36,557 nucleotides of DNA from Desulfobacteraceae bacterium (GCA_003599475.1 QZKK01000056.1:1-36557); one strand, 5' to 3'; shown: positions 16,442 through 26,102, numbered from the stretch's first letter. Numbers and translations: made by a program. The notes: generated by a model not told the origin, from the letters alone.

Positions 16442-16450
16442 AATGAACTC

Positions 16451-17185
16451 CTACCCTGTTTCAACGAGTTGACCGTCCAGAATCGTTATCTTCCGGGACA
16501 TGCGAGATGCAAGCTCCAGATTATGCGTCACGACAACCAGTGTCATCTTCAGTTCACGGTTCAATTCCATCAGCAGGTCATGAACCTTTTCGCTGTTTCT
16601 CTTATCGAGGTTGCCGGTCGGTTCATCGGCAAGCAGGATGAGCGGCTTGAGGGCCAGCGCACGGGCCAATGCCACCCGCTGCTGCTCGCCTCCGGAAAGC
16701 TCGCCGATCCTGTGGAGAAGCCGATCCTTGAGCCCGACCCGCACCAGAATTTCCTCGGCGGCAACCCTCGATTTTTCTTTTGAAATGCCGCGGATCAATC
16801 CCGGCATCATCACGTTTTCAATGGCGGAAAACTCGGGCAGCAGGTGATGGAACTGGAATACGAAACCGACCGATGCATTCCGGAATTTGGCCAGTTTCTC
16901 ATCTTCGTAGACAAAGACGTCCTCGCCTCGAAACAAAAGCTTTCCGCTGTCGGGTCGGTCCAGCGTCCCCAGGATGTTCAGGAAGGTCGATTTACCGATT
17001 CCGGATGCCCCGACGACCGCCAGGGTCTCCCCTGCATCGATATCGATGTCGACCGATTTCAGAATCTCGATCGGAGAGTCCGTATGGTTGAAACTTTTGC
17101 AGATCGAACGGCCGGCAATGAAAGAAGGGGCATGGTCCATCGCTTCAAATTCCGCCGAATTACGTGCGCCACCGCTTTCAACCAT
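16451..17185 (-). CDS. lolD: LolD, lipoprotein-release ABC transporter ATPase
   Basis: The 244-residue ATPase has Walker A GASGIGKST (59-67), the LolD/MacB-type VGFVFQFHHLLPEFSA segment (106-121), signature LSGGEQQRV (163-171) and Walker B LILLADEP (182-189). With LolC/E it drives release of outer-membrane lipoproteins to LolA. The ATG at 17185 overlaps the lolC end by 8 nt and has GAGGCG upstream; this start adds about 15 residues before an alternative ATG at 17140. It precedes bamA by 9 nt, so lol and bam genes appear to be co-transcribed. Confidence 0.92.
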   Translation of the reverse strand: MVESGGARNSAEFEAMDHAPSFIAGRSICKSFNHTDSPIEILKSVDIDIDAGETLAVVGASGIGKSTFLNILGTLDRPDSGKLLFRGEDVFVYEDEKLAKFRNASVGFVFQFHHLLPEFSAIENVMMPGLIRGISKEKSRVAAEEILVRVGLKDRLLHRIGELSGGEQQRVALARALALKPLILLADEPTGNLDKRNSEKVHDLLMELNRELKMTLVVVTHNLELASRMSRKITILDGQLVETG

Positions 17186-18407
17186 ATCGGATCGCCTCGA
17201 CCGGGTTCAGTTTGGAAGCCTGTCGTGCAGGGTAGAGGGTGGCCAGAAAACAGATCGACATGGTGGCAGCGACAATCACCGCGACATCCAGAAAGTTCAA
17301 TCGGACCGGGAGCGTGGTCGTGAAATAGTAAATATCTCCGGTCAATTCGATGATCTTGTAGTGCTTCAGAAAGGTACAGAGTCCAAAACCGAGAATCGCA
17401 CCGGTTAAGGTTCCAAACGTTCCGATGACAACCCCTTTGTAGACAAAGATTTTCTGGATGCTGCGGTCGGTGGCTCCCATCGCTTTCAAAATGGCGATGT
17501 CTCTTGTCTTTTCCATCACGGTCATGATCAGGGTGCTGGCGATGTTGAAAGCGGCGACCAGAACGATCAGGGTCAGGATGATGAACATGACCGTTTTTTC
17601 AAGTTTGAGTGCGGTAAACAGATTTTTATTCATCTGCATCCAGTCTCTCGCCCAGAATGGGTAACCCAAAGCGGCATTGATCCTTCGGGAGACGGTATCT
17701 GCTTGATAGAGGTTTTTTACCCGCACCTCGACACCGGTGACTGCATCCGGAAGCCGCAGAACCTGCTGGGCATCCGCAATGTGAATATAGGCAAAAGTGC
17801 CGTCGTATTCGTACATTCCGGATTCGAAATAACCGGTCACCTGGAACCGCTTCATCGCAGGCACCTGACCGATGGGGGACATGACTCCTCGGGGGGTGAT
17901 CAGATAGACCGTATCCCCCCGGTTGACTGCGAGATTTCCCGCCAGTTCGCGTCCGAGCACGATGCCGGGGATCCCCCCCGCAGCGGAATCGGACGAACCC
18001 GCTGCTTTGAAATCCAGGCTCTTCAGGTTTTCAATGACCTTCCCGGCAGATTCGGGGTCCACGCCCCGGATGACCGCGCCGTTGATGCCGTTTGCGGATC
18101 GGATCATGCCCTGAGTGTAGATAAACGGGGTGGCTGCGACAACACCTTCGACCTTTTCGATCTTCTGGATCACCTGACCGTAATTTTGGAAAGCATCGCC
18201 GTGCCGCATCACCAGGATGTGGGACTGGCCTTTGAGGATCCTTGATTTCAGATCCGATTCAAACCCGGTCATCACTGCAATGACCACAATCAGAGCCATC
18301 ACGCCCACTGAAACACCGGCGATCGAAAGAAGCGTGATCAGCGAAATAAAGCTGTGCTTCTGCTTGGCTCTCAGATAGCGGCCGCCGATAAAGTACTCAT
18401 ACGACAT
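17178..18407 (-). CDS. lolC: LolC/LolE-family lipoprotein-releasing permease
   Basis: The 409-residue protein has the LolCE layout: N-terminal FIGGRYLRAKQ then a membrane segment (about 22-48) with VMTGFE, a periplasmic MacB-like domain (about 50-265), and three C-terminal FtsX-type segments (about 270-295, 320-345, 375-398) ending LNPVEAIRYG. It extracts mature lipoproteins from the inner membrane together with LolD. A single such permease is present here, so it may act as a homodimer, as is usual where only one LolC/E-type protein exists; that is inference. Start ATG 18407. lolD overlaps its 3' end. Confidence 0.92.
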   Translation of the reverse strand: MSYEYFIGGRYLRAKQKHSFISLITLLSIAGVSVGVMALIVVIAVMTGFESDLKSRILKGQSHILVMRHGDAFQNYGQVIQKIEKVEGVVAATPFIYTQGMIRSANGINGAVIRGVDPESAGKVIENLKSLDFKAAGSSDSAAGGIPGIVLGRELAGNLAVNRGDTVYLITPRGVMSPIGQVPAMKRFQVTGYFESGMYEYDGTFAYIHIADAQQVLRLPDAVTGVEVRVKNLYQADTVSRRINAALGYPFWARDWMQMNKNLFTALKLEKTVMFIILTLIVLVAAFNIASTLIMTVMEKTRDIAILKAMGATDRSIQKIFVYKGVVIGTFGTLTGAILGFGLCTFLKHYKIIELTGDIYYFTTTLPVRLNFLDVAVIVAATMSICFLATLYPARQASKLNPVEAIRYG

Positions 18408-18439
18408 GTTTCATTTTCTTTTCCGGAATGCCTAAAATG

Positions 18440-18578
18440 CATACGAGTTACGCGTTGCGGGTTGCGCGTTACGTATCAGCTCAGCCGCAAAGACACGAAG
18501 GCACAAAAAGCCCGCTCCGGCGGGGCAACTCGCGTCCAACCCGCAACTGGAACGTGCAACTCGCAACCCGCAACCCAT
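18440..18578. repeat. Inverted heptad-repeat element between lysS and lolC
   Basis: Left arm gttacgc, gttgcgg, gttgcgc, gttacgt; right arm gtgcaac, tcgcaac, ccgcaac. GTTGCGGGTTGCG at 18454-18466 is matched exactly (13 bp) by its inverse at 18562-18574. Between the arms lies a cgcaaagacacgaaggcac unit of the dispersed type seen at 6620-6720. Confidence 0.85.
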
Positions 18579-20057
18579 TCACTCCTTCAGTTTCATGTGG
18601 GGGAAAAGGATGACTTCGCGAATCGATGCCGAGTCCGTAAACAGCATCGTCATACGGTCGATTCCGATCCCTTCCCCTGCAGTCGGCGGCAAGCCGTATT
18701 CGAGCGCCTCCAGGTAATCCTGATCCATCCGATGGGCTTCTTCATCGCCGGCTTCCCTGTCTTCGACCTGCTGCTGAAAACGTTGACGCTGATCCTCCGG
18801 ATCGTTGAGCTCCGAAAAACCATTGGCAATCTCTTTTGCCCCGATGAAAAGTTCGAATCGATCGGTCATTTCCGGATCCTCTTCGCTTCGCCGGGACAAC
18901 GGCGAGACTTCAACCGGATATCCGATGATAAAGGTGGGCTGAATCAACTGGGGTTCCACCAATACATCGAAAATTTTGGTGATCACTTTCCCTAAACGAT
19001 TCGAACGGGCGACTTTGATCCCCTTTTGAGAAGCGAATTCCAGCAGCCCCTGCCGGTCCTTCAACAGCCCTGCCGGAACGCCGCCGATCTTTTCCAGCGC
19101 CTCGAAGAGGGTCATCCGTCGCCACGTTTTCCCCAGATCGATGTGATTTCCCTGGTACTCCAAAGCGGCGCTCCCCAGCACCCCCTGAGCGGTATGGACG
19201 AACAGCTCTTCGGTAAAATCCATCAGGTCCTCATAAGTGGCATATGCCTGATAGAACTCCAGCATCGTAAACTCGGGGTTGTGCTGGGTGGATACCCCCT
19301 CGTTTCTGAAATTGCGATTGATCTCGAACACGCGTTCGAAGCCGCCGACCACCAGGCGCTTCAAATAGAGTTCAGGCGCAATCCGCAGGTAAAGATCCAT
19401 ATCCAGCGCATTATGGTGCGTGATAAACGGAGCGGCTTCGGCTCCGCCGGCAATCGGCTGCATCATCGGGGTTTCCACCTCCAGGAAATCCCGCTCAAGG
19501 AAAAAATTGCGAATCGACTGAATCATCCGGCTCCGCTTCAGAAATATCTCGCGCACCTCCGGATTCATCATGAGATCCAGATATCGCTGCCGGTATCGCT
19601 TCTCCGGATCTTTGAGCCCGTGAAATTTCTCAGGAAGCGGTCGCGCAGCTTTGCATAGAAGGCTGACGGTCTCGGCAAGCAGCGTCCACTCCCCCGTTTT
19701 GGTCTGGAACAGGGTTCCCCGGAGGCCTACGAAATCTCCGATGTCTATCTGTTTGAAAGATGCGAAAGCCTCGTCTCCGATGCGGTCTTTCCGGATGTAG
19801 GCCTGGAGTTGTCCGGTTCGATCCCGCAAGCGGATAAACGATGCTTTTCCGAAATGATTGGCTGCCACCATGCGGCCGGCGGCGATAAAAACGGGAGAAT
19901 CCTCGGTAATATTGACCGCCGGGTCTTCGACGGCTTCCTTGATTTCCTGTATCGTATGCTGTACGCGAAAATCGTTCGGGAAGAGCCGGACACCTTTTTC
20001 TTTCAGGTCCTGAATCTTCTTTCTTCGATTTTCGAGTATGTTGCTTTCTTTTTCCAT
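18579..20057 (-). CDS. lysS: LysS, lysyl-tRNA synthetase (class II)
   Basis: The enzyme has an N-terminal OB-fold anticodon-binding domain (about 50-150) and a class II catalytic core with motif 2 in [26 protein letters not shown] downstream, and motif 3 in [13 protein letters not shown] near the C-terminus. It charges tRNA-Lys. The ATG at 20057 gives [15 protein letters not shown] and 492 residues, close to family length; an alternative ATG at 20096 adds 13 residues without a better ribosome-binding site. It heads the minus-strand envelope block; lolC follows after a 170-bp repeat spacer. Confidence 0.95.
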   Translation of the reverse strand: MEKESNILENRRKKIQDLKEKGVRLFPNDFRVQHTIQEIKEAVEDPAVNITEDSPVFIAAGRMVAANHFGKASFIRLRDRTGQLQAYIRKDRIGDEAFASFKQIDIGDFVGLRGTLFQTKTGEWTLLAETVSLLCKAARPLPEKFHGLKDPEKRYRQRYLDLMMNPEVREIFLKRSRMIQSIRNFFLERDFLEVETPMMQPIAGGAEAAPFITHHNALDMDLYLRIAPELYLKRLVVGGFERVFEINRNFRNEGVSTQHNPEFTMLEFYQAYATYEDLMDFTEELFVHTAQGVLGSAALEYQGNHIDLGKTWRRMTLFEALEKIGGVPAGLLKDRQGLLEFASQKGIKVARSNRLGKVITKIFDVLVEPQLIQPTFIIGYPVEVSPLSRRSEEDPEMTDRFELFIGAKEIANGFSELNDPEDQRQRFQQQVEDREAGDEEAHRMDQDYLEALEYGLPPTAGEGIGIDRMTMLFTDSASIREVILFPHMKLKE

Positions 20058-20160
20058 TCCCTGCACAAGCCTCAATGAGAGGTTGGATTTAACCATGTAA
20101 CGGCAGATTAGACGAAATCAGCCCTTTTTTTGCGACACCCGAATTCAAGCTGATTTAGGT

Positions 20161-20185
20161 ACCGTATTTAGAGATACGGTGTCAA
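20161..20185 (-). promoter_or_regulatory. Palindrome next to a TTGACA box upstream of lysS
   Basis: ACCGTAT at 20161-20167 is mirrored exactly by ATACGGT at 20174-20180. On the minus strand a TTGACA sequence (20185-20180) touches the palindrome, which would fall between -35 and -10. No good -10 is seen (TACCTA only). A possible operator-promoter for lysS; no poly-U follows, so a terminator is less likely. Confidence 0.35.
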
Positions 20186-20286
20186 GCTTAAGTTGGCCTG
20201 TTCAGCAATTCCAAACATTTTGAATGCAGATTCCGGTGCGTGGCCGGCTCCGTCTTGGCGGCTGAAAAAAGGACGATCGCACCGAC

Positions 20287-21633
20287 CTAAAGAGAATGGA
20301 TGGGACGTTCTTTCCCGGAAAGCCGTGCCGGAGGGCAGGTCTGTTTCAATTTGACGGTAAAGGTGGTCCCTCTCCCGACTTCGCTCTGCACCTCGATCCA
20401 GCCCTGATAGGATTCCAGAATGCGGTGGACAATGGACAAACCGAGTCCTGTGCCGCTCGGTTTCGTCGTAAAAAACGGATCGTATATGGACCCCAAAACC
20501 TCTTTGGGTATGCCGCAGCCTGTGTCGGAGATCTGAATGCAGATATTTTTATCGGACGAAGGGAGCATCCCCACATCGATTCGGCCGTCCGGACCGTGTG
20601 AACTGATCGCCTCGGAAGCGTTGAGCAGGAGATTCCAGAGAATCTGCCTCAAATGGGAGACGTCCATCTCAACCCATACATCCGGCAGAAAAGACCTGCG
20701 GATGGTGATCCGGTTCCGGCCGATATCGTCTTTTTCGAAAAGCTCAAGGGTGTCGGCAATCGCGCTTCCAAGCTCGATTTTCTCCTTTTTCCCGGAAGGC
20801 GGTTTTGCAAACAGCAGGAAGTCATCGACCAGTGTGGTCAACCGGTCGGCTTCCCGGAGCACGATCTGCATGAGTTTACCCTGGTCCGGACTGCATGGCA
20901 GATCTTCCAGCAGCACCTGGATCGAACCCGTCAGAGAAGCCAGAGGATTCTTGATTTCGTGGGCCAAACCCGCCGCCATCTCCCCGACTGCGGCCATCCT
21001 TTCGACCCTTTTTACGTTTGCCTCCATGGCCAGGAGATCTTTTCTCGTGCGGCGTTCCTGCTCGGAAAGCAGGCTGCTGAGGAAGGCGACGGCAAAACAG
21101 GCAAGCATCGTGATCATGATCTTGAAGATGACGTAATTCCAGGTGTAGTTCAGGTTCGAAATCGTCTCTTCCATCACGACGGGAACCAGAATATCGAAAT
21201 ATTCGAGATCGACCAGAATCCCGTACTGAATGCTGCAAAGAGAGGCCATGATCATGCTGCCTCCTCTGGAAAGCAGCAAGCTGGCATAGACGATGACAAC
21301 CAGGTAAAGAAAGGAAAAGATGCTGGAGAAACCGCCCGTCACGTAAATAATGAAGGTGACGATGAGCGTGTCGATACCGATTTGAATGTAGGCGAACCGA
21401 ATTCCGGGGTTGAATCGGTGCAGAACGATGGAATATGCAAGCGTCAGAATATAGATCGCAATCACCAGTGCGAAGATGAAAAACAGGGGTTCCGGCGAAG
21501 GGGATGGGCTTTTCCGCACCTCGAAGACGATGGTGGAGCCCAGAAGCAGGGTCGTAAAAAGGACCCGGAAAAACATGATCCATTTGAGCCTTCGAAGGAA
21601 ATCGCCTTGCGTATGCGGCGCAGGACTGCTCAT
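20287..21633 (-). CDS. PilS-like membrane sensor histidine kinase
   Basis: The protein has about six transmembrane segments in its first ~190 residues, then a HisKA domain with GLAHEIKNPLASL (phospho-acceptor H225 from the ATG start), an N-box with LLLNASEAI, and ATPase motifs DTGCGIP, PFFTTK and GTGLGLSIV. A membrane sensor without periplasmic domain next to pilC is the PilS layout; PilS acts through the sigma54 activator PilR on pilin genes. No pilR is in the window, so the partner is elsewhere or this is another kinase of the same type. The frame also opens at a TTG (21690), 19 codons upstream and 20 nt after pilC; neither start has a good ribosome-binding site. Confidence 0.85.
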   Translation of the reverse strand: MSSPAPHTQGDFLRRLKWIMFFRVLFTTLLLGSTIVFEVRKSPSPSPEPLFFIFALVIAIYILTLAYSIVLHRFNPGIRFAYIQIGIDTLIVTFIIYVTGGFSSIFSFLYLVVIVYASLLLSRGGSMIMASLCSIQYGILVDLEYFDILVPVVMEETISNLNYTWNYVIFKIMITMLACFAVAFLSSLLSEQERRTRKDLLAMEANVKRVERMAAVGEMAAGLAHEIKNPLASLTGSIQVLLEDLPCSPDQGKLMQIVLREADRLTTLVDDFLLFAKPPSGKKEKIELGSAIADTLELFEKDDIGRNRITIRRSFLPDVWVEMDVSHLRQILWNLLLNASEAISSHGPDGRIDVGMLPSSDKNICIQISDTGCGIPKEVLGSIYDPFFTTKPSGTGLGLSIVHRILESYQGWIEVQSEVGRGTTFTVKLKQTCPPARLSGKERPIHSL

Positions 21634-21709
21634 GGAGGGAAACTCGGCTGTTTTCGAGTTTTTTTCTTTTCTTTGAGCCTTCGGCTTCAACTGTCAGCTT
21701 CTCGGGCGA

Positions 21710-22909
21710 TCAGCTTCCGACGAGGCCGGCCATCTTGAAAATCGGCAAGTACATGGCGACGACAAGCCCGCCGATGGTGGTCCCTAAAAAGACCAGCATG
21801 AACGGCTCGATCATCGCCGTGAGGTTTTCAACCGCCTGATCCACTTCTTCGTCGTAAAAGTCGGCTATTTTCTCCAGCATGGTGTCCAGGGCACCGGTCG
21901 ATTCCCCCACAGAGATCATCTGGCAGACCATTGCCGGAAACACGCCGCTTTCCGAAAGCGGCTCCGCCATGGTGCGCCCCTCTGCAATACCAACCCGAAC
22001 GGAGAAAATGGACCGCTCGATGGTTTTGTTTCCGGCTGTCCTGGCGACGATTTCCAGGGCGTCCAGAATCGCAACACCGCTTCCCAGCATCGTACCCATT
22101 GTGCGGGTGAATTTTGCGACGGCGACCTTCCGCAGCAGGATTCCGAATACCGGGAGGTGTAAAAAAAGATCATCCGTGATGATGCGGCCTTTTTCTGTGG
22201 CACGGAACCGTTTAAAGGCGAATCCGAGGAGAAAGAAGCCGCCCAGCAGCCAGATGATGTTGCCTTTGACGAAATTGCTCAAGTTGACCACGATCTGAGT
22301 GGGAATCGGCAGTTCTCCCCCGAAATCCGAAAACATCTTCTGAAAAACGGGAATTACGAAAACCAGGATGACCCCGAGCACGACGACCGCGATCGCCAGC
22401 GTGATGATGGGGTAGGTCATCGCGCCTTTAACCTTCGCCTTCAGCTTCGCCGCCTTTTCCATGTATGCCGCCAGCCTGCGCAGAATGACATCCAGAATAC
22501 CTCCGGCTTCGCCGGCGGCGATCATATTGACGAAAAGATCATCGAAATTCTTCGGATACTTTTTTAATGCATCGGCAAGCGTCGATCCGCTTTCCACCGA
22601 CTCCTTGATGTCCTTGAGCATGTTCTTGAAGGTCTTGTTTTCCTGCTGCGTATGGAGGATGTCCATGCATTGGATGATCGGAAGGCCGGCATCGATCATC
22701 GTTGAAAACTGCCTGGCAAAAAGAATGACGTCTTTTTCGGTGACCTTGGGGGGGAAAAGAACGATCTCTTTCGGTTTTTTCTTGATCTTGGTGGGTCGGA
22801 TCCGGAGTCGATTCAGATGGGTCCGGACGGCCTTTTCATCCGGAACCTCCACTTCCCCTTTTTGGACCTCGTTTTTCTTATTGGTGCCTTCCCAAAGAAA
22901 AACCGGCAT
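21710..22909 (-). CDS. pilC: PilC, type IV pilus inner-membrane platform protein (T2SSF family)
   Basis: The 399-residue protein has two T2SSF domains (about 65-190 and 270-392), each ending in hydrophobic segments, and the family phrases FARQFSTMIDAGLPI, GEAGGILD and, in the second copy, VGESTGALD. PilC anchors the pilus motor and pairs with PilB/PilT ATPases. The ATG at 22909 (MPVFLWEG) is preceded by AGGGGGG, so a TTG two codons earlier is not used. It lies upstream of the PilS-like kinase on the same strand. No pilB, pilT or pilin gene is in the window. Confidence 0.92.
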   Translation of the reverse strand: MPVFLWEGTNKKNEVQKGEVEVPDEKAVRTHLNRLRIRPTKIKKKPKEIVLFPPKVTEKDVILFARQFSTMIDAGLPIIQCMDILHTQQENKTFKNMLKDIKESVESGSTLADALKKYPKNFDDLFVNMIAAGEAGGILDVILRRLAAYMEKAAKLKAKVKGAMTYPIITLAIAVVVLGVILVFVIPVFQKMFSDFGGELPIPTQIVVNLSNFVKGNIIWLLGGFFLLGFAFKRFRATEKGRIITDDLFLHLPVFGILLRKVAVAKFTRTMGTMLGSGVAILDALEIVARTAGNKTIERSIFSVRVGIAEGRTMAEPLSESGVFPAMVCQMISVGESTGALDTMLEKIADFYDEEVDQAVENLTAMIEPFMLVFLGTTIGGLVVAMYLPIFKMAGLVGS

Positions 22910-22927
22910 ATTCAACCCCCCTGGAGT

Positions 22928-23065
22928 AGAGGTTTCAGGTTTCAGGTTTCAGCGCCGACGCAATTGAATTCGCCGGTTTTTCTCCGTATCACAAGTCCGC
23001 CGGAGGAACAATAGGATTCAGCCGGATCGCGGCATCGCTGACACCCGACACCTGAAAGCCTCTCC
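22928..23065. repeat. Inverted heptad repeats in the divergent pilC / CCA-enzyme spacer
   Basis: Left arm aggtttc three times (about 22930-22951); right arm ctgacac, ccgacac, ctgaaag (23038-23058). The arms are imperfect inverses (GAGGTTTCAGG facing CACCTGAAAGCCTC). Confidence 0.7.
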
Positions 23066-23155
23066 CAAATAGCTTCGGCTTGCCAAACCGGCTGATCTAT
23101 GTAATTGATAAAATCGGTTTCTTCGGCGAAATTCTTTACCTGATCGGGCTGCTTT

Positions 23156-25834
23156 ATGGCAAGCGGGGCGATGAGAAAAGAAGAAGACAACGGCCGGCTG
23201 ACCGTGATCACCACGCACGTCAACGCGGACTTCGATGCATTGGCCTCCATGCTGGCCGCCCAGAAGCTGTACCCGGAAGCCCTGGTGGTCTTTCCGGGAT
23301 CCCAGGAGAAGAACCTGAGAAACTTCTTCATCCAGTCCATGGTGTATCTGTTCAATATGGCCGATATCAAAGAGATCGATCTCGACAAGGTCAAAAGGCT
23401 CGTTCTGGTGGATACGCGCCAGCCCGGAAGGATTGGAAAGCTTGCATCGTTGCTCGATCGATCGGATGTCGAGATTCATATCTACGACCATCACCCGGAT
23501 ATGGCCGGAGACATCAAGGGCCACTACGAGCTCATCGAAACAACGGGGGCGACGGCCACGCTCCTGACAAAGGTCATCGAAGAAAAAAAGATCGACCTCT
23601 CCGCGGATGAGGCCACCATCCTCTGCCTCGGAATCTATGAGGATACCGGATCGTTTTCGTTTCCGTCGACGACGGAAAAAGATTTTATGGCGGCGGCGGC
23701 TCTTCTTTCGAAGGGGGCCAACCTGAACATCGTCTCCAACCTGATCGACCGGGAGATGAATCCGGCTCAGGTCGGTCTGCTGAACGACATGATCCAGGCG
23801 GCCAACCACTACAACATCCACGGGGTCGATATCGTGGTGACCTGCGTGTCCTCGGAAGCTTATGTGCCGGATTTCGCATTCCTGGTCCATAAAATGATGC
23901 GGATGGAAGACCTCAATGCCATCTTCGCCATCGCCCGCATGGTCAACAAGGTCTACGTCATCGCCCGGAGCAAAACCTCCGAGGTGGATGTCGGGACCAT
24001 TCTATCCCCGCTCGGCGGCGGCGGCCATACCTATGCGGCCGCTGCCACCATCCGCGGAAAGACCCTGGTTCAGATCGAACACCTCCTGGTGGGGATGCTC
24101 TACCAATCGGTCCGATCCCGGAGGCAGGCTGAAAACCTGATGTCTTCTCCACCGATCATGGTCGATTCCGAAGTCGCCTGCAAAGACGCCAACAATCTGC
24201 TTACCCGGTACAACGTCAATGCTTTGCTGGTCACCGAAGACCGGGACGGACAGAAGAAGCTTCTGGGATACATCACCCGGCAGGTCATCGAAAAAGCCCT
24301 CTATCACAAGCTGGACGATGTCCCGGTTCGGGATTATATGAGCACGGAAATCGAATCGGTGCAGCCGGAGGCGGATCTTCCGGAAATACAGGAAAAGATC
24401 ATCGAGAGCAAGCAGCGGATTCTCCCGGTGGTCAAGGGGGAAAAGATCCTGGGGGTCATCACCCGGACGGATCTTCTGAATATCCTGGTGGGTCAATCCC
24501 CTTCCAATGAGCTGCAGTTGCCCGATCCCGCCCGGGAAACGGTACACGCCAGAATCCGCAATATCGTCAAGTTCTTGAGAGAACGCCTCTCTGAACGATT
24601 TCTGACCATGTTCGAAAAGATCGGAGAAACCGCCGATCAGCTCGGCTTCAAGGCATACGTCGCCGGAGGGTTTGTCAGAGACCTTTTCCTCTATCGGCCG
24701 AACGAGGATATCGACATCGTCATCGAGGGGGACGGCATCGCATTCGCCAAAAAATACGCCAAGATGTGCGGGGCGCGAATCCATTCCTATGCAAAGTTCG
24801 GAACCGCTGTGATCATTTTCCCCGACGGCTTTAAAATCGACGTCGCTTCGGCCCGGATGGAATACTACAAGTCTCCCGCTGCGCTCCCCACGGTCGAGAT
24901 GAGCTCGATCAAACTCGATCTTTTCCGCAGGGACTTTACCATCAACACCCTGGCCATAGAGCTCAATCCGGACCGGTTCGGAACCCTGATCGACTTTTTC
25001 AATGCCCAGAAGGATATCAAGGCCAAAGCCATCCGCGTGCTGCACAACTTGAGCTTCGTGGAGGATCCCACCCGCGTCTTCCGGGCCATCCGGTTCGAGC
25101 AGCGGTTCGGATTCACCATCGGGAGGCTGACCGCAGGATTGATTGAAAACGCCGTTCGTATGGGCTTCTTCAAGCAACTGAGCGGCCGAAGGGTGTGGGG
25201 GGAGCTGCGGCAGATCCTCGAAGAAGAGAATCCGACGGCGGCTCTCGTCCGTTTAAACGATTTCGATCTGCTCGGAGTCATTCATCCGGCAATCGTCATG
25301 GATGAGGAGATGATTGCGCTTTTCAACTCCACCCGGCAGGTGACGGACTGGTTCGATTTGCTTTTTCTCGAAGAATCCTATATGAAGTGGGCCGTTTATT
25401 TCCTGTCGTCGATCCGGAGCTGCGATCGGGAGACTAGCCGCAAGATCTGCAAGCGGCTCGAGCTCGCCCCCCGCATGTCCGTGATTTTCGGCCAGGAGCG
25501 TTTCGAAGCGGAACGCTGCCTTTATTGGCTGGAAAGAAATCTTCCGGCCAAAAACAGCGATCTTTATAAAAAGCTTGCCGGATTTCGGACCGAGCTGGTT
25601 TTATACATGATGGCAGCCACCAAGAAACAGGTCGTCAAACGCTCGATATCGAGGTATTTCACGCACCTTCGCTATATCCAACCTTCGCTCCGCGGGCAGG
25701 ATCTTGTGGAGATGGGAATCGAACCGGGGCCGATCTACCGGAGGATACTGGAGGCGGTTCAGGATGCGAAATTGAACGAAGAGTTGAAATCGAAAAAGGA
25801 TGAAATCGAATTTATTCGAAGGTTTATCTCGTGA
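23156..25834 (+). CDS. DHH-CBS-nucleotidyltransferase fusion (tRNA A/CCA-adding enzyme with N-terminal DHH phosphoesterase)
   Basis: Three modules are visible in 892 residues. A DHH/DHHA1 phosphoesterase spans about 14-320, with HVNADFDAL (21-29), DHH (111-113) and GGGGH (287-291). Two CBS motifs occupy about 325-447. A class II poly(A) polymerase/CCA-type nucleotidyltransferase follows, with GG at 504-505, the catalytic acids in NEDIDIVIE (516-524) and RRDFTINTLA in the 580s, then the RNA-binding helical region. The family repairs tRNA 3' ends; long forms with DHH and CBS occur in Aquifex and deltaproteobacteria, where they add A and a separate protein may add CC. All core residues are present. 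An alternative ATG lies five codons in. Confidence 0.9.
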   Translation: MASGAMRKEEDNGRLTVITTHVNADFDALASMLAAQKLYPEALVVFPGSQEKNLRNFFIQSMVYLFNMADIKEIDLDKVKRLVLVDTRQPGRIGKLASLLDRSDVEIHIYDHHPDMAGDIKGHYELIETTGATATLLTKVIEEKKIDLSADEATILCLGIYEDTGSFSFPSTTEKDFMAAAALLSKGANLNIVSNLIDREMNPAQVGLLNDMIQAANHYNIHGVDIVVTCVSSEAYVPDFAFLVHKMMRMEDLNAIFAIARMVNKVYVIARSKTSEVDVGTILSPLGGGGHTYAAAATIRGKTLVQIEHLLVGMLYQSVRSRRQAENLMSSPPIMVDSEVACKDANNLLTRYNVNALLVTEDRDGQKKLLGYITRQVIEKALYHKLDDVPVRDYMSTEIESVQPEADLPEIQEKIIESKQRILPVVKGEKILGVITRTDLLNILVGQSPSNELQLPDPARETVHARIRNIVKFLRERLSERFLTMFEKIGETADQLGFKAYVAGGFVRDLFLYRPNEDIDIVIEGDGIAFAKKYAKMCGARIHSYAKFGTAVIIFPDGFKIDVASARMEYYKSPAALPTVEMSSIKLDLFRRDFTINTLAIELNPDRFGTLIDFFNAQKDIKAKAIRVLHNLSFVEDPTRVFRAIRFEQRFGFTIGRLTAGLIENAVRMGFFKQLSGRRVWGELRQILEEENPTAALVRLNDFDLLGVIHPAIVMDEEMIALFNSTRQVTDWFDLLFLEESYMKWAVYFLSSIRSCDRETSRKICKRLELAPRMSVIFGQERFEAERCLYWLERNLPAKNSDLYKKLAGFRTELVLYMMAATKKQVVKRSISRYFTHLRYIQPSLRGQDLVEMGIEPGPIYRRILEAVQDAKLNEELKSKKDEIEFIRRFIS

Positions 25835-25835
25835 A

Positions 25836-26095
25836 AGAGTGTTCTGTGTTCAGTGTTCAGGGAGTTCGGTATTCGATGCAGCCTCCGGCAGGACGCGGAA
25901 GCGCCCCAAATGATGCTCGTGTGAAACTTCAATACATTTAGACAGGATTACAGGATTAACAGGATTTTTTTGGCTTCTCTTCACTCTATCCTGTCGATCT
26001 TGTTTGATCCTGTCAAAAAATGAATCGATCGTTCAGTTTCTTTCTCGATCATATGCCGGAAACGGCACGACTGAACACTGAACACTGAACACTGG
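25836..26095. repeat. Nested inverted heptad-repeat element between the CCA-enzyme gene and trpS
   Basis: GTGTTCAGTGTTCAG at 25846-25860 is matched exactly (15 bp) by CTGAACACTGAACAC at 26071-26085. Inside this pair sits a second element at 25941-26014: gacaggattacaggattaac on the left and two atcctgtc copies on the right, an acaggat hairpin. The right outer arm runs into the GGAGG ribosome-binding site of trpS. Confidence 0.88.
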
Positions 26096-26102
26096 AGGTT
26101 GA

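Noticed and set aside
23018..23890. Long minus-strand frame opposite the DHH domain
   Set aside because: A shadow of the conserved plus-strand gene, with low-complexity His/Asp/Val composition.
24002..25177. 391-codon minus-strand frame opposite the CCA enzyme
   Set aside because: Overlaps fully with a gene carrying all catalytic motifs; no recognisable domain.
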